Shown here: piece after piece, positions 47,811 through 61,095 of the stretch
Layout: every line of letters begins with the position of its first letter
How positions within the stretch are numbered: the first letter of the stretch is position 1
Origin: Eudromia elegans
Taxonomy: Eukaryota > Chordata > Aves > Tinamiformes > Tinamidae
Reading direction: 5' to 3'
NCBI GenBank assembly: GCA_003342815.1
Contig: PTEX01000138.1
Location: 62,001-126,000, forward strand
Length of the DNA: 64,000 nucleotides
Notes under the pieces: model-generated
Seen by the model: only the letters and a program-made list of their open reading frames with translations
The model's database searches: none
What the model was told of the DNA's origin: nothing
Program-made: the position numbers and the translations under genes

Positions 47811-50800
47811 CTGCAGGGGGAAGGAGGGAGAAAGACCAGAACTTGAAATGGTTTCCACAGCTTCTCAGACAGCCACCAAACCAGACTGCTCTGAGGAGAG
47901 ACCAGTCTGCTCTCTTTACCATGGGGAATATTGTGCAAGTTACTCTTAAACAGTTGTGCCAGAGATGTTTTAACTTGAGCACCAATCAAAGTTGCCACTA
48001 AGCTTGAAAAGGGATTAAAAATATTATATGTCTATGTAAAATATTTTTAATTAAAAATTTAAAAATAATTTTATATATATAAAAAACCTTCAAAGATACC
48101 AAATTCAATAGTTGTTGCTTTTCCCAAAGACATCTGGTAATACATTTAAAGTGTTCAGTTTTTATTTGGAACAGTTCATGGGCAATTGTAAGGGGTCTAA
48201 TCTTACCGTAACTATAGATGCAACAGGACCATATGAGCACAGCTTTCATAAATTCATTATATCAAAATACAGATTAGCACACTTAGAACAAATAAAAATA
48301 GACTCATGGCTGTCCTACATATGCCCATAAGTGTATACCAGCATCAGTTTATTAAACAGTAACCATTTAAACTAAACTATACCAGATTGCTTCCCCAAAG
48401 AAAGAATTTTTAAACAGAACAGGCATTTTCATATATGTCCATTAATTTCCAAACTGTCTAATGAAAAGATAGCCATTAGGATATGACAGTAATTGTGTCG
48501 GGAGGTATATTTCATATTTCCTTAAGCTCTAATTTTTTTTTCTGAAAATATAAATATTTTCACAAGGTATGATGGAAACCTGGTATATCAAACTCTGCTT
48601 CCCTGTCCTGACCAAAGAACTGTTAGCGTGCCCATGTATAATCCAACATTAGCATGTTGCTACCAGACATCCTTGGGGGTGGTAGCTTGCTGCAGGTGCT
48701 GATGGTCAGCAGCACTGGCGTCATGGGCATAAATAACGTGGGAAACCAAGTAAGTGGTGGGTAACTTCTGCAACAGTGCTCGTGTTTGAAATAGCAGGAG
48801 TGTCTATAATATGGTACAAATATTCTTTTTGTGACCTGTTGCAAAGTCTTGTTCCAGAGAACCGTATTTATAGTGCTACACAGAAACCAGGTCATTACTG
48901 AAAAGGAGGTATTTAGCCAGCAAGGGGGCTTCCACAGCAGCCCTCAGGGACTGCACGGGCCGTAGAGGGCCAGGTACCTGCACAGCCCTGAGCTGTAACC
49001 GAGTCCTGGCAAGTCCCGGGGGCCAAGGCACCTACTGCAGTGCTTTGGGTAGAGTTTGACCCTAGCCTTGTAACCATCATAGTGTGAAAGGTCCTTCAAA
49101 ACCTCGTAGACATCAAATTTCTGTCAAGAAAGAAATGCTGGTTATCGTTAGGTTTTCTTTAGAAGCTTTGCCATATGCATTTACCAATAAAAAGCTTTAT
49201 CAGTCTCCAATCCATCTCAAAACTCTTGCTTTATTTTTCATACACATAGCCTTTTCACTTAAATCTTATGCTGCCCTCTGTTTGCTCTTCGTCCCTTATC
49301 CAATGTCAGAGACCTAGTATTTCTTTATGGACTAATTACGTTATGTAAATCTGGTGACATTGACCTTATTGGTTGTCTTCAAGTATTTATGAGCAGGTAA
49401 GGTTTTGGGTGTAGGTGGTAGGAATCCCTCCAAGGTCTGTGGTCCCCAGGGATTGACTATAGAGACCCTAAGGAGAAAACATAGCTGGGTGCAGTGCCTG
49501 ATCTCTGCTCAATAGTTCCAGTGCATTGCCAAGCCATGAAAAGCTCATGAGGTCTATGAAAAGAAGTGGGGTAGGAATTAGGAGTGAACATGATGCGAAC
49601 ACAGCTTGAAAGAGCGTCTTGTTTCAGCTTTCCTTTTCCACTTTCTGTGGATGAGTGAGGAGTAATTATTATATATATTTTTTAATCGGAGTTCTTTGTG
49701 TTTCCATTTAGAAAACCAGATGAGGTCTAGTTGAAGTGGACAGGGCTAACTGTCCTCGGTAACTAGGGATTTCCTGGAGACTTTCAGCAGCGGCTAATCG
49801 GGAGGGAACAGTTGGAGGGTTCTCAGAGCTTGAAGTGGGAAGGAGTCACTGCTGTTTGTTTCCATTTCTATATCGGAATAAAGAATTTTATGAGCCCTTT
49901 TCAAAATCCCTAGGTCAGAGTGTACTACCCTTGTACTTAAGATGAACCTATTGGATTTTGCTAAGCCATCTGCTGAAGAAGGTTCAGCTCCCTCAGAGAG
50001 CTTCTCCTCTAGACTGCTATTAGGAACATGCGTGGGGAAATGCCCTGGCAGTTCATCTAACTCTTTTCCTCTTCAGAGGATATTTGAATAATTGCTAAAC
50101 ATTAAATTAAACCTGGTTTAATTAGCAGTGATATTGTTTTGCTGCAGTTTATTGCTGCAGATTAGGATATATTGTTCTGTGCTAATGTCATAATTAGATG
50201 ATATAAATTTTAAAGGTAGTTTAATTGCGAAAGCTTTGTTTCGTTTGTGTACACTGAATGAGAATTTAGTCAAAACACCAATAGCAGTAAAATACATGGG
50301 TTCATGAGAAGTTATCATTCATAAGCAGCGCAAAATGATTTACAAATGCAATAAAAGTATCTGTAAGGCAGTGTTCCTGTTACCCCACAGAGAGATCTGT
50401 GAACAGTTGTGATTTCGTGCATACATACCTGCTCATTCAACTGTTTGGAGCTCTCTCTTTCACTCGGCCTATATAAATGTTCCCAGCTTTGAACCTGCTT
50501 ATAAGCAAGCCTTGATTAGAAATAAAAACCTGAGAGTTGCACCATCCCTAGTTTCCCTCCAAAGACATGGGCTATCTAGTCCCCGAATGTGTAAGGGTAA
50601 GTGGAGAAATTGAAGTTCTTCCTTTCTCGGATGACTTACAGTTTCTTCTTCTAGCATAAGACTCTCCTGAAGCACAAGGTCTTAATACTGCCCAAGGAGA
50701 AGTCATTTACGAGTCTCCTTAATAGATCCTCAGACTTGACATCTTCCTTTTCCATCACTGCCTATACACTAAGTATCATCACAATTAAGGTGGTATTGTC

Positions 50801-53800
50801 AGGCTGCTATAGATAAATCTCAATTTATCTTTAGGAATTCTAAAGGGAAAAAAGCAAGTAGGGTGCAAAACAGATGGGTGCATTATAGTCCTGTAAGACA
50901 TTTGACGTTCATTTACTTAAAGGAACAGTGAGATTTCCAGAAATTCTCTGGCTTTTCATGCCCCAGACCAGTGATTGGTGGCAGATGGAAGAGCCATTGG
51001 AATGATATTTGCACTGAAAAAGGCACGCAGGCTCTCAGGAAATGCAGGATCAAGCCCTTTCCCTCTTCCCGTGGGCAGCGCGGGGGCTGCGAAGGCAGCC
51101 AGGCTCCCACTACCCGGCAGCCTGCGGGAAGCTGCACTAAGGAAGGGTGTCCTTCCCTCCCGGAGCACTGCCCGTCCTCGGGAAAGGTACCAAGATTTCC
51201 AGACCGGGAGCAGAAAAACTTTGTTCTATGTAAACACTGCAAAACTTTATGCCAAGTATCCTGGAAAACTAGAAACAGGAACTTTACCCCATTAGGTGGT
51301 AGCAATAGGTACCAAAGGGGGAAATTCACAGCTCTTCAATTAAAAAAAAGTAGAAAAAGCATAAAGAAACCCAAAGGAAACAACAACAACCAGTACAGTG
51401 CTCATTCCTCTGGCTTAAGCTTTGGCATATCCTGCCAGCTTTTAAAGAGTCAATATGTGTCAAGGGCTGTAAAGCTCATTTTTAAATGATTTTTAATGGC
51501 TTATAATTGAAAAAACCTATCTGTTCAGACAGACGGGTGAGAGAACAGTTTCAGTAAAAGATTTGAAGATTTAAGCATTCTTGAAATAATCCCTGCAATT
51601 CCTTCAGCTCTTCAGCACTCCTACTCCATAACAACACTCATAACTGATCGCACCATGAGACTCCATAACAGTGTGTTTATGATGTAAGATATATGCACAC
51701 ACACACAGAGTCGTATATTAGTTTGATGAGCCCAAGTGAGCAGCAGGAATACGTGGCCAGAGAGGAGGAAGGGGCAGAGGTAGCAGCCCAAAGTTGGGTT
51801 GGACTCAGTGGTATTAAAATGTTCTCTGAGGCTTATTCAAGGGATGGGCCTGATGCCTGCGGGAAGCTGCTCTCACAGATCCGTTCAAACTGGAGGATAA
51901 CATGTGCAGAAAGGGAGATTCATTGACGAGGTGTATTTGAGTGGGGAAGAAGTAGGTGAATAGCACTTTCCAGTTGAATCCAAGTAGATTAAGAGTGTTT
52001 TCATGCATTTTTTCACTCAAGGCTTTTGGTTAACACTAAATATAATTTAGATATTTTTATACACAAATAAACCTATTTATATTTCACATCAGCCTCTCTA
52101 AGTTTAGAGCCACTTTTGGATAAACAGGTAATAACAGTGCAGTCACCAGGTCAGGAAATGAAAGGAAATCTACACATTGGGGTGCTCTTTGCAGGGCAAA
52201 GGTGTCATAAGGGCTCGGGGTTTTTCCGGGGCTGGCAGTAGCCTGGAAGACTCTCCCTAAGCAAGCACGGACACGAGCTGTTGAATTCCAAAGGAGCTTT
52301 CTTTTTGCGTGCTTGTGTTTGGTTTTTTTCCATTTTTTTTTAAATCAAAACCAGATGTGTGATCTCGGCATCATTCAGACACATCCATAAATATGCTTTC
52401 CTGAATCATGAGCAGAGTTAAAACAACTGTTTTGTTTTATCGTGTTTGAAGATCAGCATTTCTTCATAAACATAAGAAAGGCCCATAGGTCTGTATCAAG
52501 CGGGCAGCCTCACGTCCCAAAGCGTCTCCGCTCCCTGCAGCTGCTCTACAGACCAAGGCCTATGGAAAGGTGGTCGTTTTACCTCTCACTCGGGAGCAAC
52601 TCCGGCGTTTTCCAGAAGGGCATTGTCTCTTTCAGAAATAAATCGAAATCCAGTTGTTGCTTTCCACATCTAAGCCATAATTACTAGAAGTATTTTTAGT
52701 TTTAAGTCCCATCTTGCTATTCAGCCTGACGATACCTTAATTATAGCCTGCCAAGGAGCAGGAATCAACAGCTGCCGGCTAAGCTGTGGCATCGAGTCCC
52801 AGCCCTCTCGCAGGCGCGCGTGGGTGTTCCTGCTGCCCTCGTAAGCAGTGACACATCCAGAAAGACCCGCCGGAGCTTGCACAAATTAGGAAACGCCTCT
52901 CCATCACTTCCTCTGTCTCTTGTGGAGCCTGGCACAAGGAGGCTGAACACGAGCTCCAAAGAGTGCTGGCCTCTGAAGAAAGGATTTCATGTATGATTTG
53001 TAAAATAGGTTTCTCTTTTCTCTTGAGCATATTTGACTCAGGAAAAGATATCTTTATATATGAGCTAATGTTCAAGCAGAAATTAAATATGCCTTTAGAG
53101 GGTTGTATTTCTGCATTTGCAGTGCCACAGACATACTTTATGCAGTAGCCAAAAATACCTACTGGATTCTGTAGGGGTAGAACAGTGACAGTAAGCTTGC
53201 CTTTCCTCTAAAACTTGAGATTGGGGCATGCTTTAATCTATCTAGATCTTCCATCTCCTTCTCTGGCCCTTAATGATACTCTCGTGTGATGGTGTTTTTG
53301 ATATCTCTGTGTCAGAGAACCAGGAAACCAGCCTTAACTCAGACAATACTAGAAACAGTGTCCAGCACCCGGAGGATCAGGCCTGGTAGTGTAGCTCTAC
53401 CCCCTTCAGCATTTCACACCGTCGTGTTCACAGGGCCTCTGTGATCTCCTTTCTCAAGGAATGGGATCCTTGACCTGCCTCCACAGTGCTCATCTGTCAC
53501 TGCTTCCTGCTGTCACAGCCACAGCCAGCATGAATTGTGGTGTTAGGCATATAGGAATGTGTTAAACGTGATGTATACAGGGCACTGGAGAAGCAGATGG
53601 TGCATGTAGCATGAATACTTATTGGCATATTTTCTTTAAGTCATAAGTGACAATTAATTACATCAAACCCGAAGGACTAAACCTTAATAGAAAGAAAACA
53701 TTCATCACTGTTTTTGCAGCCACAAATTGTGAAGAGCTGACTTAGGATGATTCATTAATGAAGTCTGGACATTCAAATATGAACAGTCTCTAGTATACCT

Positions 53801-56800
53801 AGATCCATAAATTCCTCAAGGCATTTGAGATGCAGACCTTCTGAAGAGTAATTGGGACCAAATTTCAGATGTATTTCCCACTAAAAATGCTGGAGGGAGA
53901 AAGGCTGCTTTGGAAGCAGCATAACACGTCCTTCGGACAACATGCAGTCTTCTCTAAGAAGAAGATTCATAGTTGGGCTGGGGAGACACAGCAGCCAGGG
54001 GTCATGTGAGTTTAAATGACTTACTGAAGGCAGTGCATGTATGTGTATATACGTGTGTGTGTGTGTATATACACACGGCATTGCTTTTGGAAACTGCTGC
54101 TTGCCAAAAGAGCGTTTGGAAACCCCATGTGCGTGGCAGGTCCTAATTGTGCAGCAGGCCTGCTGGGCCCTGGGTGTCAGAAGAGAGAGACTCATGGGGG
54201 GTCAGAGCAGAAGACAGGAGACGTGCTCAGGCACTCGCATTTCCACGGTGCTGTTTCCCAGACCCATTTTCTTGCTTGTTTTCCTGGGAGGGCAGAGGGG
54301 GAGTTTTAAGAGGCTGCCCCTCGTGTGAGTTACCGAGACATCTGCTACCTGTTCCTGCCTCCGAGCTGTGGGCTGGCACGAGGCACTACAGCGCAGGACA
54401 GGCCCCCTGCACTGCTGGTGTTTGCTCAGCCCTTCATATCCATTCAGTCATTCTGCAGACACTCATGCCTACACGTACTTCATGTTTCAGGTATAGGTGA
54501 TCTGTCCCCTATAGCACTCCCATCAAGCTGCACAGAAGCACCAGTGGAAGGATGGTTGCACTAGGGTCACTTTTATGTTTTAAAGAGCAAGAGGAGCCAT
54601 ACGCTCACAAACGTCTGCAGATCTGCTCTCCTGTTTCCTTATGGAGAGGCTGTGAGGGCTGAGCACAGTGCAAGGATGAGCTAAGCAGAGGGTGCCAGAC
54701 ACCTGCGAGTTATTCATTCCAGCCCTGCTAACCTGCTGTGTCCTGAGGCAAAATTGCTTAGCCCATGCTCTGCATCCATACAAAAGCTAGGGTAGCTCCG
54801 ACGGAGCACACGTTGAACTAAACATATAATGCCTACACGGTATTAGAGGGTGCAGTATTCAACATACTGTTTCTACTTCAGCTGAAAGCCATTACCTTGT
54901 CTTCCTTCAGCCACAATCTAAAAGTCCATCTCAAAGTCAAGGCAAGTATTCACTAAGAAGTTATGCCAGAGAGGTAAGATAAGTTGTTATTTTCATAGCA
55001 TACGTTAGCCAGAAAAAGACCCTGGGATTTTACAGTCTGAAAGGGATGATTTTTGTGGCTGTCATAATGAAGAATTCTCCCCCCACGTAACGCTGCTGCC
55101 TTGCATTTCCGTTTGTGTACATCCTTTTGCAAGCAGCTGCGTGGCACTTCTAGTACTTCCAAACTAATGTTTTTATTTCTACATTTTACAGCTGGTTTCT
55201 CTGCCAGATTTTTTTTGGCAAGCACAGAAATTAATGCGAGACAGGCATTGCATCCAAATTTTAATGGATAATTAGTTCTGTCTTCCAGAGGATGCTTTTT
55301 TCTTCTGACTCATTTACTATCAAGCTATTCCAAATGCCTCGTAAGACATATTCAACTTGAGATCCTCTTTGATTCTTAATATTTAAAAGGTTAAATTCTA
55401 CCACGTATGGAGGAGAGAGCCAGATCCCCTCACAACGTTCTCAGTCTCCCATCTCCCAGGGAGTTGGGCTATGCGGGTTAGTTACAGTACATAGAAGTGA
55501 TTGTAGCCAGTGTCAGGGACAATAGGAGTCACCAAAACTTAGTCAGCGAGGGTAGGAAAGGTTCTGATCTAAAAGCAAGTAATTTATATGCAATAATTGG
55601 TAATTTTCAGTTTCCTTATTTGTTTTCTACCCAGAATCTAAGATCTGTATGGAAAGAAGTTAGTCCTTGTAACACATTGCTTTTCTCTAGGAATTTCTCT
55701 CTGTGTTCAGGAAATAGAGATGCTTAGAAAGTACGCGGTTGCCTTCTTCCATCCTATGATGGCACACCAGCTCCCTGGCAGGGTAGGAAACAAAATCCCA
55801 CCTGCTTCCCAAGGCTTTTCAGAGGGAAGCAACAGACGGCTAAATAACAGAAATTACCAAACAAGCAGAAACAAAAGAAAAGAGAGGGGGAGAAAACATA
55901 CCCTATCCATAAGATATCACCTGAAAAATTAAGTTAGCAGTTTATGAATATTTGAAAATTGTCTCTCCAGAAACCCAAGGCGACAAGTGTCTTCTCCTTT
56001 GCATGATCAGTACCCTGAGCGTCACAACCCTCCTTCCCTGGCACGAAGATACTTTGAAGAAGCACGGTTTATAACAGAAAGAAGATGAATGAGGATAGTA
56101 AGCTAGTCATTGTGGAACTATGTGCACAGGACAGACAGCCGTGCTCTGCTATTCAGATAATACTCGTTTCCTCTTCGTTAGGGTGCATGTGACTGCACAG
56201 TTACATCTTTAAACAGCAGAGAAATTAGCGAGCAGGCCTGAGCAAGCCTGTCTGCCCTCAGGCAGCTGCCCGAGTCGCCTCTGTGCCAGTTCAGTCTGCT
56301 GCTGGCTGCAACCAGCATGAAAGCTGCTTTGGGGTAAAAGGAACAGTTATTCATTACACAGAGAGCACACTCCCAATAGCAGTGGGAGTGCAGAGCGTGC
56401 GAGGGCTGGAAACTCTGCAGGGCAGCTTTGCACATCAGGCAACCAGGCCCAACTCTGAGCACTGGGAGTTTGAAGCTTCCCTTGCAAGTTACCTGTAACT
56501 GCAGTGCAGTGTTTTGCCATAACTATTTTACTCTGGATCTTATTCACCTTATTCATACAACATATATGTTCACATGCCCATTGAATTGAAAGATTTCCTT
56601 TAGCTATCTGTACAGCACCCATTTCATTCTTAGCCTAGCTAACAAACACTTGCTACCACGTATGTGAAACTAGGATGGGAGGCTGTGGGTTGTAGGAAGT
56701 TTTCCTTTCTTAAAGAATCAGCATAGGTCAGCAAACAACAGAAATCTGCAGTCCTCCCCCATAGCATTTCTGATACCACCTGCTTTGCTGCTAAGTTGCA

Positions 56801-57180
56801 CAGCAGGAAAGCATCTTGGCCAAAGGTTTCCAGGTTCCCACCCTAGGATTTCTTATCTTTTTCTCTTCTGCAAAGAGGCAAGGAGCTACCAAAGCCATGC
56901 CTTTAATCAAGACTATAGGAGCATCTGGCCCGCTTTCTGACACTTTGTAGTATGATCCCACATTAGGGATGGTGCCTTCAGCCATGGAAATCACAGCAAG
57001 GAGCCTCACAGTCCTCTGGGCACAGCTGCTCTGGAGCTGCAGATTAAAGAAGCCTATGAGGAAAGCAAATGTTGTTTTGGTAAAACCCTCTTTAGGAGAA
57101 GAAGGAAATTCAGACCAGAAACACTTTATTTCCAGGTATGCATTTGAGGATGTGATAATTTGGAAGCTGGGAATGCTTAC
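47811..57180. other. long non-coding stretch
   Basis: An AT-rich low-complexity block lies at about 48014-48088 and a TG tract at 54036-54076 (listed separately). A GC-richer patch with overlapping frames lies at about 51.05-51.2 kb. A plus-strand acceptor at about 55190 opens 27 codons to a stop (LVSLPDFFWQAQKLM) but has no partner exon in phase that I could find. Otherwise nothing is recognised. Confidence 0.35.
54036..54076. repeat. TG/TA microsatellite with 16-bp palindrome
   Basis: A tract of tgtatgtg and gtgtgtgt units ends in the perfect palindrome gtgtgtatatacacac (54061-54076). Alternating purine-pyrimidine tracts of this type are common and length-variable. Confidence 0.75.
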
Positions 57181-57298
57181 TTGTTTCAGCAGTTTTGCTA
57201 TAGGAACTTCAAGGACATTATTCAGATACTTTTTCTCCAGCCAAATACACAAACTGCATTTATGTGGACAGAAGACCTTATTTTTTAAATCTTCAGAG
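57181..57298 (-). CDS. weak candidate exon (right minus-strand gene)
   Basis: After the acceptor gtcccatttttaag one completing base precedes 39 open codons: SSEDLKNKVFCPHKC, SLCIWLEKKYLNN and VLEVPIAKLLKQ. The donor aaacaa|gtaagc is good and leaves phase 0. It sits in a 181-codon minus-strand frame (57336-56791) whose later part looks less coding-like. The exon at 59151 ends in phase 0, so the direct join fails unless a weaker acceptor 22 bases further in is used. Confidence 0.25.
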
Positions 57299-59150
57299 CT
57301 TAAAAATGGGACTGATAAAGCTAAGAGTCTGACCAATTCTCTTGGATGGAGGGATGTTCATTTCTTCCTGGTGCTATTTAAAGTAGTAGAAAGGGATCCC
57401 TGACTTCAGCACATGCATGGTCTGGCCCTTGAAATACAGAACTCGTGAGCCTGGGCGAGCGCAAGGCTTGCAGACACTCGTGCGTCGCACACGACGGGGT
57501 TCAGCAGTGCTGATTCGGACCCCACGTGCCGGCAGGGGTTTGGCTGCAGCCTGTCCCGTGGGCTTTGCCGCTAGCAGGGAGGGCAGTCACAGTTTCCTAG
57601 GTAGTTTTTCCAGGCATTTAGAAAGACTCATTGTAAAATACACCAAAATGATTTCCCAGTCAAAACTGTGTTATATATCATGAACAATTTAAACAATTTT
57701 CTAGCTTGCTTGTTAAACAGTGAGTGAATCTGCACTTTTTTTTTTTTTTTGAAAGATGGTCAAAAAAGGCTGTAGGAGAGAAAATTTATTTATCTGTTTA
57801 TCTTACTTGTTTCATACCAGATTCTGAGCCATAGAATCAGACTTTAACTGGAGCAAGACCTAGATCTGTCAAACTGCGTGCAGTTAGGAAAAACCCAGTT
57901 CCAGGTACTTGTGGATTTGTGTATGTGAAAATACTTTGATGGACTGCTTAAATTAGATTTACGTTAGCTTGATTAAATTTTTTTTTTTAAGAATCAAGAA
58001 ACTATCTGCCTTCGATTACAGCCTCACTAAAGAGCAGTAATTATGGTTTCTGGTTGCCTGTTTACCCCCAGTAATAATTTCAGGCTCAACTGAGAGCACT
58101 GACAGAGCAAATCCAAGCAGGGGGTTTGCACACGAAAGGGAGAAGTGGGGGCAAAAGAAACATCCAAGGTCAGTCGCACCTTCCTGTCTGATTAGGCAGA
58201 GGCACATAGGGTTTTGAGAGCATGTAATTAAGATGCTGAATTAACTGACGTGGTGAATCTCTCTAATGTAACTGGACAGCACATTTCAGAGCATGGTGAG
58301 GAGAGCGATTCATTCCCTTTCCAGAAGAAAAAAAACAAAGAGGGGGGAGATCGGGTGCTCAGATGGTGGCATCCTACAAGATGCTCCTTTTTTAAATGGA
58401 TGCTTGCCCAAAGGGATTGTTCTGAACACAGGCAGAGGGAAAGGGCAGCACCAAAGCACCGCGCTGCTCCTGCGGACCCGCTGCTCTCGGGGACCTGACC
58501 GCGCCGTGTCACACCTCGCCTCCTGCGACAGCAGGCACCCTCTGCAGACGCTGCTCAGCGTTGGGCTTCAGCCTTCTTCAAGGCTGGTTTCAAACCCTGA
58601 TGGTCTGTGGGAAGCAAGTGAGAAGAACAGAGGTTGGAGGGTGGGCAGCCCACAGCAAGAGACAGAAAACTGCCAGTCAGTCGTGACAGAGGGAGCTGGA
58701 GGAATCAGCGTCTCTGCCCCACCAGTATTCTTGCAACTCCTCTGCATTGTGCAGGATCTGCTCTCTGCCGTGCCGAGCGAAGCTGCCACTCCGTGCGCGG
58801 GAGACCAGAGCTTTCCAACAGAGACGTGGCTTAAGAGAACAAGCAGGCTGGGTGGGTGCTGTGATAGATGTTGAACCTGATGACTGATCCCTGCCTAATT
58901 TGACAACAGTACAGAGATCCCAGAGATAAATGTGTATCTCATGCAAGCATTCTAAAAATGGGCAGCGCTGGGAGACTCTGAAGTGCACCAGCTGGGCATG
59001 AACTCGTGCCTTACTGTGCAGCAGAGAAGCAAGACCTAAATGCTTCGGTGAAGCTCAAGTGTCAGTCAGAGTTCACACCTCAAGATGCTAAAAGTTCGCT
59101 TTGACGTGCTATTATGTAGGTGAGCAGGCGTCATTAATTCGAGCACTCAC
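57299..59150. other. intron-like sequence with a poly-T run
   Basis: A 15-base T run lies at 57736-57750. A minus-strand piece near 57826-57900 (catagaatca followed by aagacct) faintly resembles a CR1 tail. No exon is supported. Confidence 0.35.
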
Positions 59151-59394
59151 ATAGCCATTCAGAAATTCATCTGACCATTTTCCAGAGCATCTCATCAGAA
59201 CCAGAATGCTCAATATTTCATCCTTTTCAAGTAATTTTGCTGCTTCAGAGCTATACCTATTTATAACCTGTAAAACAGCTGGGGCAGAACAGCCCTGGAA
59301 TTCGTAACGCACATGTGAGCGGAGAGATGCTGGATAAGCCTCCTTCAGCAAAGCAGAGGTCAGTCCATACAGGTTTAGTCTAAAATTACCGAAG
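59151..59394 (-). CDS. probable internal coding exon, unidentified helical protein (right minus-strand gene)
   Basis: The acceptor tttgcatcccaacag and the donor ggctat|gtgagt bound 244 bases. The frame starts with one completing base, holds 81 open codons and ends in phase 0. The peptide reads NFRLNLYGLTSALLKE, AYPASLRSHVRYEFQG, CSAPAVLQVINRYSSE, AAKLLEKDEILSIL and VLMRCSGKWSDEFLNGY. It has the spacing and composition of a helical-repeat protein and is one of the most convincing coding segments in the window. It may belong to the same gene as the exon at 42051-41762. I cannot name it firmly; a KIAA0825-like protein is an untested guess. Confidence 0.55.
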
Positions 59395-60889
59395 CTGTTG
59401 GGATGCAAATGTTGCCTTTATGTTAAAAATGTATTTAGTTAGTAATGAACTAGAGACTGATGAGCCAGAGCAGGAACAGAGCTGACAGCAAGAGATGGAG
59501 CTGGTGAGGCCGGCGAGTCGGCCCGCCGTGGGGAGCTGGCCGCTCTGCGATGCACAAAGGGGTCCCACATCCACACTCATTGTTTTGCTTCAGAACAAAT
59601 CCTCCTTGGAAATAACGTGCCCTGAAATGGTCTGAGGGAACCAGAGCTTTGCCATGCCCACGGTCTTGAAATACAGGAAATGGAAGAAGACAAGATTAAC
59701 CTAAATGAAGCTGAGTGATGGCTTCAGTAATGGTTTATTGGGTTAGATTTATCAATGTTTTACTCAGAGTGGCCTTGAAATCAAATTTCTCAGCTTTGTT
59801 AGCTCTCCCAATTCTATTGCCTAGTTCTCCAAGATTGCACTTGACGTTTAAATGGGTACAAAAAGAAAGAAAATCAGTAAGCATAAGGCTTAGCACAAAA
59901 GTCATTTAAGAAGACTAATGAGGACGTGAGGTTTTATAGCTATGTGCCTTAACATAGCCACGCACCAGAAGCTGTGGGCTTTGGGTTTTTTTTGTTCTCT
60001 CTGCAGCAAAGCCTGCTTTTTGACCCCAATCTGTAAATGCAAATGGTGACATAGAAACATTAACCTTTCAGTGCGAGAGAGAGACAAACAAAAGGTAGAA
60101 AGAGCAAACTGTGTGTATCGCCCTTGGCCTTGCTGGGTGCAGCGCCGCGTGTGTGGAGCTTTGACACGGCCACACGCGTGTGCTCGTGGGCTTGGTCACC
60201 AGCCGCTGGTGACAGGGCTTCCCTCAAAGGCCCCGAGTTGGGGCAAGACCTCAGCTTCCTGAGGCTGCGACGAAGGAAGCCCCCGGCTTCCCCCAGCCCG
60301 GCCGAGGCTTGCCGCAGCCTGGCGGTGCATGGTGAGATGGCAGCGTTTATTCCAAGAGGGGCAGCCACGCTCGCCTCGGGCATCAGGCTGGAAAGAGTTG
60401 TTTTCCTGGCAAATAACAGTGAACTGACCAACGTCACAAGCGCCCAAGACAACTCCCACGAGCATGCACGGTTGGGTGTTCTCACAAGCATTACCAGCCT
60501 CATAGGCTAAAAAAATTCCTAGCGTCCCCTGCATTAGGAAGTAGTTTGATTAATGCTCAAGTAGAGGGTGTTCTCATAAGACATTCCGGAATGCTTCGCT
60601 AGAAATCATCATTTAATAGCTATTTTGCCAGCCTCTCTAAGCAAATAAACAAAGAGCAGTTAAAACACTATTGTGGCTACAAGGTTCGAGAAGCTGCAAG
60701 CTTAAACACAGTGACATTGGTAATTAGGGTTCTTCACAGCGAGCTACATATCACAAGAACTAAGAGTGCTTTAACTTAACCTTTACATTGACAAAAATAT
60801 TTTGAGCGAAAATAAATGCATGGTGCTTCCTAGAAGCTTTGTGGATCCGCATTTTGATGACCAACAAAACGAATTAACTTGTCACGCAG
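59395..60889. other. non-coding stretch with GC-rich pocket
   Basis: A GC-rich, CpG-containing pocket lies at about 60130-60400, with stop-poor frames on both strands. Nothing else is recognised. Confidence 0.35.
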
Positions 60890-61095
60890 CCGGAAGAGAC
60901 TGATGGCTGCATTGTTAGAATCTGCTAGAAGAGACACTTTATGCCGTCGTGATATCAATCAAAAATATGTAAATGTTGCTGGTCATTTTCAGAGAGACAA
61001 AGCTTACAGAAAGTTTCGGAAGAAAATATGGCATCGTGCCATTCCTGTGATATTTCCTGTGGGCTACAGCTTGCTGTGTCTCAAAGATGTGCGGG
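60890..61095 (+). CDS. weak candidate exon, Arg/Lys-rich peptide
   Basis: A moderate acceptor (taacttgtcacgcag) opens a plus-strand frame with one completing base and 68 codons: RKRLMAALLESARRD, INQKYVNVAGHFQRD and KAYRKFRKKIWHRAI. The only exit is gcggg|gtaaaa, a fair donor in phase 1. The composition looks coding but does not join in phase to the plus exon at 46748. It may be a chance frame. Confidence 0.18.

Noticed and set aside
55190-55273. Plus-strand terminal-exon-like frame LVSLPDFFWQAQKLM to a stop
   Set aside because: The acceptor is good, but no upstream exon or polyadenylation signal links to it; kept only as a remark in the region entry.
56791-57336. 181-codon minus frame taken as one large exon
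   Set aside because: Only the first 40 codons look coding and end at a good donor; the rest reads like intron that happens to be open.
57826-57900. Possible reverse CR1 tail (catagaatca then aagacct)
   Set aside because: The match is too short and broken to separate from chance.
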